64,000 bases of DNA from positions 186,001-250,000 of the forward strand of contig NZ_JASEJT010000007.1 of NCBI RefSeq assembly GCF_030077875.1. The letters run 5' to 3'. Under the pieces are notes generated by a model. The model made no database searches and was not told the origin of the DNA. It saw only the letters and a list, made by a program, of their open reading frames with translations. The translations under genes were made by a program, and so were the position numbers. The stretch's first letter is position 1, and every line of letters starts with the position of its first letter. Of the stretch, positions 1-9,900 are shown in pieces. The stretch comes from Mycoplasma phocimorsus. Lineage in GTDB: Bacteria > Bacillota_I > Bacilli_A > Mycoplasmatales > Metamycoplasmataceae.

Positions 1-944
1 ATTCTAAACTTGATGATGAAATTAAAAAAGAAAATGATTTATATTTATCATTAAAAGCTGAACAATCTGAAGTAAATAAATTATTTGAAATTAAATATAA
101 AGAGGCATTAGATAAATTTAGAGAATATAGTATAACAATTGGAAAATCAAAAAAAGATATTAAATTTGAAATTAATAAATTTATGACAATGTTAAAAGAA
201 AAGCAAGAAACTCTTGAATCATTTAATGTTGAGGTTAAATACTTAAATAAAGATATTAAAAAATTAAATATTTTAATGGGTATTAATGAAACTCTTCTTT
301 CAAAATTATTTAAAAATTCTGATTTATATAGAAATATTCAACATTACTTAATTTACTTTATTGCCAAAAGCAAAATAAGTAACTTATTAACTAAAAATAA
401 AATTTATAAGGCCCTTGAAGATGTTGGTCTTTTAAAACAATTTGCTTATAGATATCCTCATGAATTCAGTGGTGGACAAAGACAAAGAATTGTTATTGCT
501 AGAGCATTAATTTCTGACCCAAGTATTATTGTTGCTGATGAACCTATTGCTTCTTTAGATATCTCTATTCAGGCGCAAATTATTAACTTATTAAAAGATT
601 TATGTGAACAAAAAAATATTGGATTAATATTTATAGCTCATGACCTTTCAATGGTTGAATACATTGCTGATAGAATTTTAATTATGCATCTTGGTAAAGT
701 TGTTGAATCAGGAAAAACAAATAAAATATATGAAAATCCAATTCATCCATATACAAAAAACCTATTTAAAGCAATACCTAAAATTTCAAATGCTGATAAA
801 AAGTTTGAAAATATTTCTTTTGTTTTAGATTATCTTTCAGAACAAAATTTTTATAACATTCCTTCTGTTCACAAATATGACGAAGAACATTTTGTTTATG
901 GAACGGATGCACAATTTATTAAGTGAACAAATAAAAAACGCTAA
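1..944 (+). CDS. oppF: Oligopeptide ABC transporter ATP-binding protein OppF (3' part)
   Basis: The reading frame is open from the window edge, so the 5' part is outside. It reads through one TGA (Trp) at 924-926 and stops at TAA 942-944. The visible part starts with about 130 residues of charged, probably coiled-coil sequence. Then come the ABC signature (SGGQRQR), Walker B (IIVADEP), the D-loop (SLD) and the H-loop (FIAHDLSMV), and an Opp-type C-terminus (NPIHPYTKNLFKAIP). Walker A must lie upstream. Mycoplasma OppF proteins often carry a long insertion between Walker A and the signature, and the charged stretch fits that. It would energise oligopeptide uptake with OppBCD, whose genes are not in view. 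Confidence 0.9.
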
Positions 945-953
945 GCAACTTCA

Positions 954-1017
954 GCTAAAGCAATATAATTTTATATTAAATTTTTTCTGCTCTAGTATAT
1001 TCGGCTTTAGTTTTTTT
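954..1017 (+). terminator. Possible oppF terminator
   Basis: A 7-bp stem (CTAAAGC at 955-961 with GCTTTAG at 1004-1010) is followed directly by seven T. The loop is long but contains a smaller AT hairpin. It lies 10 bases after the oppF stop. Confidence 0.4.
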
Positions 1018-1245
1018 AAAACATTTAATAAGTTTTTGCTTATTAACTGAATATGCTTGCTTATATTTTTTAAGTACTATAATAATTTTGTGCTTGGTTT
1101 TTGTTTTAAAAACAAACTGATTTTAAGGTATAGAAAAACTAATAAAAATATGAATAATAAATTGTTAAAAACTTAAATATAAATTTTTGCTTTGTATTTT
1201 GTTTTTATTTTTTATTATAAAAGTTAAAAAATAATATTAATGAAT

Positions 1246-1282
1246 AAAACCACAACTGCAGCATTCGCGTATTTGTGGTTTT
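1246..1282 (-). terminator. Terminator hairpin downstream of a fossil gene
   Basis: A perfect 10-bp stem AAAACCACAA/TTGTGGTTTT flanks a 17-base loop. On the minus strand it is followed by T-rich sequence. It is better preserved than the decayed gene upstream of it on that strand (1290-2015). Confidence 0.6.
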
Positions 1283-1289
1283 AATTAAT

Positions 1290-2015
1290 TTTTAATTTCA
1301 ATTATAAAGCTTGTGCTAACTTATTTAATTTTTTAGCTAATTAACTTTTTCTAAATTTAATAATTCATTTATAAATATTGCTAATTTTAAACTGGAATAA
1401 CAAAATTTTCTTTTTTTAAAATTTTATTTATTAAAACTTTTAAATATATTTGTTAAGAATCATCTATAAAAATAAAAATAACTCTATCTTTTTTAAGAAG
1501 TTTTCTAGATAATTAAAATCTTTCGTTCAAAATATTTAGTCAGTCATTGCAGCTAAATTTATATTAATAAACAAATTTGTTTACCAAAATATTTTTTATT
1601 ATTAGTTATTATATTGCCATTATTTTTTGCTGATTTAGTATTAAAGGAAAATCGATGTAAATTACATCATAATTAGCACATGTACAATCTATCTTTTTCT
1701 TTCTTTGCACTACTAATAAAGTTTTTAAAAGCATCATAATTTTTACAAGTAATTGATTGGTTATTAGTTATGCTTTCAATATTATTAAAAAATGATTTTT
1801 TATTAAATTTTAATAAAGTTATTTTTTATTATTTATTTCAAGCACTGCGTCAAATGTAAAAATCTTTAAAATTTTCTAAAATTGTTTTAAATATTTTTTT
1901 AATTTTTATAAAAATCGCTAACAGCAATTTATCATTTTTTTAGAACTTGAAATAATATTACTTCAAGTTTTTTTTCAAACTTTTAATGTGTATATTATTA
2001 TTTTTATTTATTATT
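1290..2015 (-). pseudogene. Fossil paralogue of the unknown gene at 21914-23101
   Basis: On the minus strand from about 2015 the translation reads ...IYTLKVWKKTWSNIISSSKKM before stops appear. The intact protein starting at 23101 reads IYTLNISKKTWSNIISNSKKI at the same place. The DNA match covers about 63 bases (1936-1999 against 23024-23086). Further down, protein-like stretches appear between stops in all frames (for example NNIESITNNQSITCKNYDAF), and a terminator hairpin closes the region at 1246-1282. I read it as a decayed member of a small paralogous family. Only the N-terminal match is strong; the lower limit is a guess from the terminator position. Confidence 0.55.
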
Positions 2016-2083
2016 TTCGTAAAGTAATTATTAAATAAATTTTTATTTTTTTGTAAAAAAGTTATATAATATTTATTATAAAT

Positions 2084-2160
2084 GGTCGCGTAGCTCAGCA
2101 GGACAGAGCACGAGCCTTCTAAGCTTGTGGTCAGAGGTTCGAATCCTCTCGTGATCGCCA
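2084..2160 (+). tRNA. tRNA-Arg (UCU)
   Basis: 77-nt cloverleaf. The acceptor stem GGTCGCG pairs with CGTGATC (two G-U pairs), discriminator G, encoded CCA. The D-arm is GCTC..GAGC, the anticodon stem CGAGC/GCTTG, loop CTTCTAA with anticodon TCT, and the T-arm AGAGGTTCGAATCCTCT. A TATAAT at 2065-2070 lies 13 bases before the 5' end and is the likely -10 element. Confidence 0.95.
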
Positions 2161-2270
2161 TTTTTTTATACTTTTTAAAGTAATGTGGCGATATAGTATA
2201 TACTTTTATATATATTATTTTTATAAAATAATATTTAATTGCTTAAAGTTAATAATATATAAGGAGAAAA

Positions 2271-4166
2271 ATGAAACCAACTAAAATCGTTGCATTAGGT
2301 GGTGTTCAGGAGATTGGTAAAGCTACATTATTAGTAGAACAAGAAGATAATATTCTACTAATAGATGCTGGTATTAAATTTGCTGACATGTTTTCTACAG
2401 GAGTAAAGGGTATTATCCCTGATTATTCTTATTTGAATACACCTGGCAAGAAACCACTAGGAATAATTATTACTCATGGACATGAGGATCATATTGGTGG
2501 CGTTGTTTACGCTTTAAAACAAACATCAATTAATAGAATTATTGCTCCAAGAATAGCAATATCTTACTTAAAACTGAAAATGCAAGAGCATGGAATTAGA
2601 AGAGAAATTGAATTTATTGAATTGGACAAAAATACTGACTTTAATTTAGGCCCTTTCCGAATAGATGTTTGAACTGCTCAACATTCAATTCCAGATGCGT
2701 TTGGAATTAGATTAACTACTGAAAACGGTTCAATTATGTGTACTGGTGACTTTAGGTTTGATTATCGTCCTATTGGTAATTTGACAGATTTTACAAAATT
2801 AAAACAAATAGGCGATGAAGGTTTGACTGTTCTTTTATCTGATTCAACAAATGCTATGAGACCGTATCATTCGCCTAGCGAATTGGACATTTTATTTGAT
2901 ATAGAAAAATACATGAGATCTGCTGAAAAGAAAATTATTGTTACTGCTTTTGCTTCAAACCTAACAAGAATGAAAGCAATAATTAATCTTGGTATTAAAC
3001 TTAAGAAGAAAATTTGTATTTTTGGTCGTTCAATGGTTAATAGTGTTGATATTGGTAGAAAACTAAATTATATTGATGTTCCAGATGATTTATTTATTAA
3101 TAAAAAACAAATTAATGATTATAATGACAATGAATTATTAATTATTACTACTGGTTCACAAGGTGAAGAATTAGCTGCTTTAGCTAAAATGTCAAATAAT
3201 AAACATCCACAAGTTCAAATAAAAAATAAAGATTTAATTTTATTTTCAAGTTCACCAATTCCTGGTAACAGAATTAAGATTGAACTTTTAATTAATAAAT
3301 TATGTAAATTGGGTGCAATTGTTAAAGAAAATGGCGTAGATGGTTATTTACATACTTCAGGTCACGCTTATAAAGATGAACATGCTAAAATATTCCAATT
3401 AACAAAACCAAAATACTTTTTGCCTTACCACGGTGAATATCGTATGTCTGTTGTTCATGGTGAATCCGCCGTTAATAACGGAGTTAATAAAAAGAATGTG
3501 ATGATACCTAAACTAGGAGTTCCATTCTACATGATTAATAATAATTTAATGGAAGCAGATAATGAAAGAATTAATGTGGGGCCAATTTATATTGATGGTA
3601 ATACAGCATTAGAATCAGATTCTAAAGTATTAAATGAAAGACATAGACTTGGTAATAATGGATTCGTTTATATTATTTTATCAATTGATAAAAAAAATAA
3701 TAGTATTGTTGGAAAACCAAGCTTAGTTTCTAGAGGAACATTTTATACTAAAAATAATGAAGATGTTATTAATGAGGCTAAAAAAATTGCTCATGGAGCC
3801 GTTTTATATACAATTAAAAATACAAACGATTGAGATGTCATTAAGTTAAAAGCATTAATAATTCAAAGATTGCAAGCTTTCTTCTATAAACAAAAAAGAA
3901 GAAATCCAATTATAGTTCCGGTTATTTTGTTTACTGAAAATGAAATTAGTGAAGAAATTAATCAATTATCTGTAGAACTAATTGAAAAAGGAAAAGAAAA
4001 AGTTATTGAAAAAGAAAAAGCTGTTAAAACTTTTTCTGCTGCACAACAAAAAATTCTCGCGTCATTAAAGCAAGAAATGATTTATGATAATCCTGATGGC
4101 GATTTTGATGATGAAGATGAAGAGGATTTAAGAGATCTTCATGAATATGATGAAGACGATATATAA
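2271..4166 (+). CDS. rnj: Ribonuclease J
   Basis: 631-aa metallo-beta-lactamase/beta-CASP ribonuclease acting in mRNA decay and rRNA processing. TGA-Trp codons at 2670 and 3831 are read through. The metal-binding motif HGHEDHIGG lies near residues 70-78, and CTGDFRFD holds the next metal ligand. The beta-CASP region contains TGSQGEELAAL, and HTSGHA and LPYHGEYRM are the later motifs. The C-terminus is an acidic tail rich in Asp and Glu, beyond the usual ~555-residue core. The start ATG has AAGGAG eight bases upstream. The gene stands alone after tRNA-Arg and ends in a terminator shared with deoB. Mycoplasmas usually have two RNase J paralogues and I cannot say which this is. Confidence 0.93.
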
Positions 4167-4191
4167 AAACACAGCAGGCGCTGTGTTTTTA
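4165..4191. terminator. Bidirectional terminator between rnj and deoB
   Basis: AAAAACACAGC-AGGC-GCTGTGTTTTT stem-loop with A/T runs on both sides. It serves rnj on the plus strand and deoB on the minus strand. Confidence 0.85.
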
Positions 4192-4193
4192 TA

Positions 4194-5384
4194 TTATATT
4201 AATTGATCATAAATATCTTCGCCAGTAGTTTCAATTGGGTCAATGCCAAAGTTTCTTGCAACGATATTACCTGTTGTGCCAAGACCTACAAGTGGTCTAT
4301 CAAAAGCTTTAGGATGTTTAAACATTTTTGAATATACAGTTAATGGTAAAAATTCTCTTGTATGATTAAATCCTGGATAAGAAGGATCATTGCCATGATC
4401 AGAAGTAACAATTAATAAATCATTTTCTTTCATAGCATTAATTAATTTTCCTAATTTAATATCAAATGTAGAAATGTTTTCGGCATATCCTGAAATATTT
4501 CTTCTATGTCCATAGTGACTATCAAACTGAACTAAATTAGTAAATATAAATTCATTGCTTGTATTTTTCATTACTAATTCAATTGTTTGATCCATATTTT
4601 CAGCATCTGATTTTGTAGGGTATTTTTCATCAATTCCGCTGCCTACATAAATATCATTAATTTTACCTACTGAAATAACTTTAATACCTTTTTCTTGCAA
4701 TTTATTTAAAATTGTAGTGTCTGGTGTATTCGCATAATCATGTCTATTAAATGTTCTTGTATAGTTTCCTTTTTCACCAATATATGGTCTAGCAATAATT
4801 CTACCAACATTTCATTCTGGTCTTGAAGAACATATTCTTCTTGCTTCCTTCGCATATCTATATAGATTGTCTAATCCTGTTCATTCTTCATGAGCACATA
4901 TTTGTAAAACTGAATCGAATGAAGTATAAACAATAATTGAACCATTTTCTTTTTCTTCATGAGCTAATTCATCAATAATTGTAGTTCCTGAAGCGCTTTT
5001 ATTACCAACAATTTTTCTTCCGTCAAATGCTTTTGAAAGCTCATTAATTAATTCTTGAGGAAATCCGTTTTCAAAAAATGTTGGAAATGGAACTTCAGTT
5101 TTAATTCCCATCATTTCTCAATGACCTGCTAATGTATCTTTAGCATTTGAAACTTCTTGGATTTTTGCTACATAAGCGATTGGATTTTTAACAGGCATAA
5201 CATTATGAATTTTCGCGATATTAGCAATACCCATATCCCTTCATGTTTTAATTTTAAAGTTTTCGTCTTTTGAAGCTGAATATAGTGTATTAGCTCCTTC
5301 ATCACCAAATTTCTTTTGGTCTTTATCAGGCCCAATTCCTAATGAATCAGTAACAATCATAATAATACGATTAAATTTTTGCAT
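4194..5384 (-). CDS. deoB: Phosphopentomutase
   Basis: 396 aa. Interconverts (deoxy)ribose 1-phosphate and 5-phosphate, linking nucleoside salvage to central carbon metabolism in the cytoplasm. It has alkaline-phosphatase superfamily metal motifs: [11 protein letters not shown] at the N-terminus, [25 protein letters not shown], and [17 protein letters not shown] near the C-terminus. These distinguish it from the independent phosphoglycerate mutase of the same superfamily. Length matches the family. Several TGA codons are Trp (for example EEWTGL and PEWNVG). The start at 5384 has TAAGGAG seven bases upstream. Single gene, convergent with rnj. Confidence 0.93.
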
Positions 5385-5492
5385 TTCTTCTCCTTATGTA
5401 TTAAAATTATAATATGTTTTATTATTAATTGTTAATAAGATAATTATGATAAGTTTTTAAAGGAAATGCTTTAAAAAAATTAAAAATTTTTA

Positions 5493-5519
5493 TTGAAATA
5501 AAAAAATTGTTTATATAAT
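5493..5519 (+). promoter_or_regulatory. Promoter of the tRNA-Leu/tRNA-Lys unit
   Basis: TTGAAA at 5493-5498 and TATAAT at 5514-5519 with a short 15-base spacer. tRNA-Leu starts 13 bases downstream. Confidence 0.5.
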
Positions 5520-5532
5520 AATATAGCTAATA

Positions 5533-5618
5533 GCCTAAGTGGCGGAATGGTAGACGCAAGGGACTTAAAATCCCTCGGAGGTTACTCTGTGCTGGTTCAA
5601 GTCCAGTCTTAGGCACCA
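5533..5618 (+). tRNA. tRNA-Leu (UAA)
   Basis: 86-nt class II tRNA. Acceptor GCCTAAG/CTTAGGC, discriminator A, encoded CCA. Anticodon stem AGGGA/TCCCT with loop CTTAAAA (anticodon TAA), long variable arm (CGGAGGTTACTCTG), T-arm CTGGTTCAAGTCCAG. Confidence 0.95.
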
Positions 5619-5623
5619 TAGAT

Positions 5624-5699
5624 GCGTCTTTAGCTCAGCAGGTAGAGCAAATGGCTTTTAACCATTGGGTCAGAGGTTCGAATCCTCTAAGACGTACCA
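5624..5699 (+). tRNA. tRNA-Lys (UUU)
   Basis: 76-nt cloverleaf five bases after tRNA-Leu, so probably cotranscribed. Acceptor GCGTCTT/AAGACGT, encoded CCA. Anticodon stem AATGG/CCATT with loop CTTTTAA (anticodon TTT). T-arm AGAGGTTCGAATCCTCT. Confidence 0.95.
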
Positions 5700-5717
5700 T
5701 ATTGCAAAAGCAGCCTT

Positions 5718-5745
5718 AAATCTAACTTTGGTTAGATTTTTTTAT
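5718..5745 (+). terminator. Terminator after tRNA-Lys
   Basis: AAATCTAAC-TTTG-GTTAGATTT stem-loop followed by a T run. Confidence 0.75.
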
Positions 5746-5747
5746 AG

Positions 5748-5780
5748 TTTTTTTAAAAAAAAAATCAGAGCGTCGCTCTG
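5748..5780 (-). terminator. tmRNA terminator
   Basis: CAGAGCG-T-CGCTCTG (5766-5780), a perfect 7-bp stem. On the minus strand a run of T follows (plus-strand A run at 5755-5764). It starts four bases after the tmRNA CCA end. Confidence 0.75.
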
Positions 5781-5783
5781 GTA

Positions 5784-6168
5784 TGGTGGAGATGCCGGGA
5801 GTCGAACCCGGGTCCGCATAAAAATATTATAATTAATTCTACAGTTTAGTTTATTTCAATTTTACTAATTATTATTGACAAATAAACAATTCAAATAATA
5901 ATAGTCAGTGTAATTTAATTAATTAGTGACACTAAATATACTAATTAACGATCTCTAACCCTATTAATTTATTCGAGAATTATAAACTAATAACTTGCTA
6001 TCAATTAAACGAAAGCAAGATTTGCATAACCGCTATTTGCGATCATTAATTTTGAGTATTTAAACTCTTTGTTTTCTTCTGTTCCATTTAGGAATGCCTA
6101 GTGCCTTATAGTCTGCAGACTACTGCCTTAATTACATACCTAATATACGTCGAAACCATTACATCCCC
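5784..6168 (-). ncRNA. ssrA: tmRNA (SsrA)
   Basis: 385 nt. The 5' end GGGGATGTAATGGTTTCGAC and the 3' end CCCGGGTTCGACTCCCGGCATCTCCACCA-type sequence form the tRNA-like domain: acceptor GGGGATG with CATCTCC, T-arm with TTCGA, encoded CCA. The tag reading frame is at 6085-6005 on the minus strand: 26 codons starting GTEENKEFKYSK and ending in GYANLAFV, then TAA. The hydrophobic ANLAFV end is a typical proteolysis tag end. A possible -10 (TATAAT, plus-strand 6180-6185) lies just upstream. It rescues stalled ribosomes. Confidence 0.95.
6005..6085 (-). other. tmRNA tag-peptide reading frame
   Basis: From the resume codon GGA (plus-strand 6083-6085) the frame encodes 26 residues and ends at TAA (6005-6007). 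Residues 1-12 are GTEENKEFKYSK; the last eight are GYANLAFV. Resume position and C-terminal hydrophobic end both fit known tmRNAs. Mycoplasma tags are longer than the ~10-residue tags of most bacteria, and this one follows that pattern. Confidence 0.8.
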
Positions 6169-6201
6169 AAAAAAAGTATATTATAATTATATTATAATTA
6201 C

Positions 6202-7356
6202 TTATTCATCACTAAAACTATCTAATACTATTTTAATTTCATTAATATGTTTAAACGCCTTTTTAATATTAAGTAATCTATCTGAAAATGAAAGTGAATT
6301 TTCTTTTAAATATAAATTTATATTTTTAATAACTTTAAAATCAGAGTCAATTTTTTTAATAAATTTTTTGTCAATATTAATATTCTCGTGTTTAATTTTA
6401 TATAAAAATAATGATATATTTTCTTTCGCTTCCTTATATACTTCAAATCAATTAATTTGTTCTACAATTTTTTTTGCTCTTTTTTCAATATATAACATCA
6501 ACTTAATTTCATTTAAATTTTTAACTAAGTTAGCCGAAATATCTTTTAATTTACTTAAATGTTGTTCCTTAAAATCGGTTTTTTTATTTTCTAAAGTTTT
6601 TTTAAAGTTATTTAAAAGTATATATATTTTTGAATAAGGAATTACTTCTTTTAATAGTTTGTCAGCTTCTATTTTTAATGATTCAAATAAAAATTTCTCA
6701 TACTCATCACATCAATTAATTTCATTAATAAGAAATTTTATTTTCTTGTTAATGAAAAGTATTTCTTCATTTTTATGTTTAAAATTTGTATGTTCACTTT
6801 CAATAAAATTTAATTGAGAATATAATGAGTTAATTTCATTTTTGAAATAATTTATTCTTATAAATTTTTTTGTTTCTACAAACTCTGATATCAAACTTAA
6901 TATTTTTTTATTTTTAAATAAATTGTTTGAAAATTGACTTACTTGCATTAAAAGCCAATCAAATTCAACTTCAAATTTATTTATAAAATTATTAATATTT
7001 TTTTCAAGTTTTTTAAATTCAAATATTTTTTTGCATGCTCAAAACAATCTAAAATTATTTAAATTCTTATTATTTATAAGTCATAAATATTTTTCTAATT
7101 CATTACTTAACTCATTGGCTTGTTTGCTATAAGTAAAAATTAAACTTGTATTTTTTTCAGAAATTAATAATTCATTATAAATAAGGCCGCAATGTTTATT
7201 GATAATTTTTAGCCTTAAAATATCTTTATTGCTTTTTATTTGGCTTTTTTGTATATATTTATTTAAATATATATTTATTGATATGAAAAAAAATAGCAAT
7301 ATAACTGCGCTTGCTAATATTATTAATAAAACTATTTTAATATTGCTAGATTTCAT
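6202..7356 (-). CDS. Membrane-anchored coiled-coil protein, unknown (EzrA-like topology)
   Basis: 384 aa, open with TGA as Trp. One N-terminal membrane segment (residues about 8-28, IVLLIILASAVILLFFFISI) is followed by a long Lys/Glu/Asn-rich helical region with no obvious globular domain. This layout (short outer end, one membrane helix, long cytoplasmic coiled coil) resembles the division regulator EzrA. I see no diagnostic motif, so that is only an analogy. Its start overlaps the 3' end of rsmD by 11 bases, which indicates translational coupling. The tmRNA promoter sits just after its stop. Confidence 0.75.
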
Positions 7357-7897
7357 TAAATGATTTTGTTAAGTAGAATATTGTAGTAAGTCCATAATTT
7401 TTTTCTGAAAGAATTTCATAACCATCTAAGTTAATATCTTTCTTTCTTCTTGTTTCTACTATAACAATCCCTTCAGGTTCAAGAATAGATCTATTCTTAA
7501 TAATATTTAAACTCTTATTATAAGCGGATATATCATCATAAGGGGGGTCAATAAAAATTACTGAGTATGTTTCAGTAGTTAAATATAAATAATCAAGAAA
7601 ATCTTTACAAAATAAATTAACGTTTTTGAGTTTTAAAAGATCAATATTTTGTTTTATAACATTACAAATATCTGTGCCTTTTTCAACAAAATCAACAAAT
7701 TCATAACCATTACTAACAGCTTCTATTCCCATAGCACCAGTTCCAGCAAAAAGATCTAAAAATCTTTTTTTATTTTCATTAAATCTTAAATAATTAAAAA
7801 TTGCTTCTCTAATTCTATGCTGTGTTGGTCTTATTTTTTTATTAATATGGCTGATTAATTTTCTATGCCTTAACTCGCCTGAAATAATTTTTATCAT
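7346..7897 (-). CDS. rsmD: 16S rRNA (guanine966-N2)-methyltransferase RsmD
   Basis: 183 aa, normal family length. N-terminal MIKIISGELRHRKL and RPTQHRIREAIFNYL are the conserved RsmD start. LDLFAGTGAMGIEAVSNG is the SAM-binding motif I, and FIDPPYDD is the catalytic N-methyltransferase motif IV. It methylates G966 of 16S rRNA during 30S assembly. Divergent from def with only 46 bases between starts, so the promoters must be back-to-back or overlap. First gene of a two-gene unit with the coiled-coil protein. Confidence 0.93.
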   Translation of the reverse strand: MIKIISGELRHRKLISHINKKIRPTQHRIREAIFNYLRFNENKKRFLDLFAGTGAMGIEAVSNGYEFVDFVEKGTDICNVIKQNIDLLKLKNVNLFCKDFLDYLYLTTETYSVIFIDPPYDDISAYNKSLNIIKNRSILEPEGIVIVETRRKKDINLDGYEILSEKNYGLTTIFYLTKSFNEI

Positions 7898-7943
7898 AAT
7901 ATATATAATAGTATATTAATTATATTAATATATAATAATTATT

Positions 7944-8492
7944 ATGTTTAAAGTAAAATTAGTTGAATTACCAGAAAAGATTTTAAGAGAAAAAAGCAAG
8001 GATGTGCCACTTCCTTTATCTGTTGAAGACATTGAATTAGCAGAAAAAATGATTTGACATGTTACAGATTCGCAAAAAGAAGGAAGTCAGTTTCGTGCTG
8101 CTGTTGGAGTTGCAGCAATTCAATATGGAATTCCTAAAAAAATGTTTTATTTTAGAGTTCCTGATAATGATGGAAAAATTATTGTCGAAGATTTAATGAT
8201 AAATCCTTATTTTGAAGCATATAGTGATTATAAGTTGGCACTAAATACAGGGGAAGGCTGCTTGTCAGTAAATGAAAAATGGCCTAATCAAGAAGGTTAT
8301 ATTTATCGACCTGCTAGGGTTATTCTAAAAGGATATTCATATCTTACAAAAAAAGATGTGACGCATGATTTAAGTGGTTATGCTGCAATTGTTGCTGGGC
8401 ATGAAATGGATCACTTAAATGGTATGTTATTTATTGATAGAATAAATCGTAAAGATCCTTTTTATAAACCTAAAAATTCTGAATTGATATAA
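7944..8492 (+). CDS. def: Peptide deformylase
   Basis: 182 aa, including one TGA-Trp (MIWHVTD). Removes the formyl group from the N-terminal Met of nascent proteins. Motif 1 is GVAAIQYG, with Ala in the usual place of one Gly. Motif 2 is EGCLSV, with the metal-binding Cys. Motif 3 is HEMDH, the HExxH metal site. Start ATG at 7944 gives the expected N-terminus (FKVKLVELPEKILREKSKDV). No Shine-Dalgarno sequence is visible upstream; the AT-only 46-base gap to rsmD suggests a leaderless or near-leaderless mRNA. Ends in a hairpin terminator. Confidence 0.93.
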
Positions 8493-8493
8493 T

Positions 8494-8526
8494 AAAAATA
8501 GCGAAATAAATTTTGCTATTTTTATT
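8494..8526 (+). terminator. def terminator
   Basis: AAAAATAGC-GAAATAAATTTT-GCTATTTTT stem-loop starting two bases after the stop. Confidence 0.75.
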
Positions 8527-8562
8527 ATTTTTTATTTTATATGCGTTTTAAAAACACAATAA

Positions 8563-9900
8563 TTAGTTGTCATAATTGTTTTCAATTCAATTTTTTATTG
8601 TATCAGGCGTAATAATATCAGTAATTTTAAGTTTATTACCATTTCCGTTAGATAATAATCCTCACCCTCAACTTAATATATTACCTAATCCTCATAGATT
8701 TGGAATTGATATATATAATTCGTTTTTTTCAGAAAATCATTTTACTATATTAAAAAGAAAATTATACAAAGTGTCTAGTTTATCATTATATTTATCTTTA
8801 TTTTTATTAATTTTATCTCTTAAAACAGTAATAAGTTTTTCAAATATAGTTAAAAACCCTTTTTTTTCATTATTAAAAATGTTTTTTCCATTTCCTATTA
8901 TCATATCTACAACTTTTTTTATTGTATTTGAGCCTGAAAAAAATGTTGTTATTTGTGGTAAAAGATTTTTATTATTATTTGAGTTTACAAAAAACATATC
9001 AATATCACTAAACTCGGGGAAGGTTTTGAATTTATCTTTTTCATCTGAAACTTTTTTTAACAATTTTAAAAACTCTTCTAAAATTGTTCCGCCATTATCA
9101 TCTTCAAGTATTTGAAGCAAATATGATATCGGATTATTTTTAATATCTAATTCCCCATTTTTGCCAAAATCTTTTGCTCATCCTTCTATTTCATCTTTAC
9201 TTATAATGTTTTCAATTTTTTCTTTATCAAAAATAATTTCTTTTGCTTTTCCTAATAAAAAATCAATAAGTTTTTTATTTTCATAATCATTTTCTTTATA
9301 TAAATAAAAAATTAAATTTTTAAATGAATCTTTAAAATCTACATTAATGTTTTTATATTTTAAATATGTTTTAAAAGCAAGATCAGTAAAATAAGCTTTA
9401 GTTTTGTGTAATGGATCTCTATTATACTTAAATAAATATATACCGGCCCCAATAACACCTCCCGCTACTAAAAGTGCTGAAATTGTTGAACCCGCTATAA
9501 TATAAGCATTTTTCTTTTTATTAGCTGCTTCTAATTCTTTTTTTCTTAGTGTTTGTTTTGCTTTTTTCTTTCAAATTGTAAATATATTTTTAGTTTTTAA
9601 AATTGCATTAATATCAGATTTTTTTTCTTTTTCTTCTTCAATATTTTCAAAATTATTTTTTTCTACTAAATTTGAATCAATGATTGAAAAATTATTTAAT
9701 TGTTGATTATCTTTTATTAGACCAAAAATTAAATCTTGCTTATTATTAAATTTAAACTTATTTTTTTCTTGATTAATTAGTTTCTTGCTAATTTCTTTTT
9801 GCACTTCTTTTTTATTTATATTTAAATTACAACTAACAATAGTAGTCGATAATCCTATTACACTTGAAAAAAGAAATGCTAATTTATGTTTTTTGATCAT
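8563..9900 (-). CDS. Surface lipoprotein with an internal membrane segment
   Basis: 445 aa. N-terminal MIKKHKLAFLFSSVIG..IVSCN has a charged start, hydrophobic core and a Cys near residue 24: a mycoplasma-type lipobox. A second hydrophobic segment (about residue 127 on, AYIIAGSTISALLVAGGVIGAG) follows a Lys-rich stretch. The remainder is hydrophilic, Asp/Lys-rich, with a short Trp/Gly/Asn-rich part near the C-terminus. The frame is continuous with TGA as Trp. AAAGGA lies eight bases before the ATG. No recognised domain. Like the protein at 11427-12602 it combines a signal/anchor with a glycine-rich internal membrane helix. Function unknown; surface-exposed by inference. Confidence 0.8.

Noticed and set aside
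1958-2161. 67-codon minus-strand frame.
   Set aside because: Its first half is the antisense of tRNA-Arg.
4194-5384. Possible phosphoglycerate mutase (same superfamily).
   Set aside because: Length of 396 aa and the DTLAGHWEMMG and [10 protein letters not shown] motifs indicate phosphopentomutase.
6101-6637. 178-codon plus-strand frame.
   Set aside because: Begins inside the tmRNA (opposite strand) and runs antisense to the coiled-coil protein gene.
8576-9115. 179-codon plus-strand frame.
   Set aside because: Antisense to the 445-aa lipoprotein gene, Phe/Leu/Ser-rich, no ribosome site.
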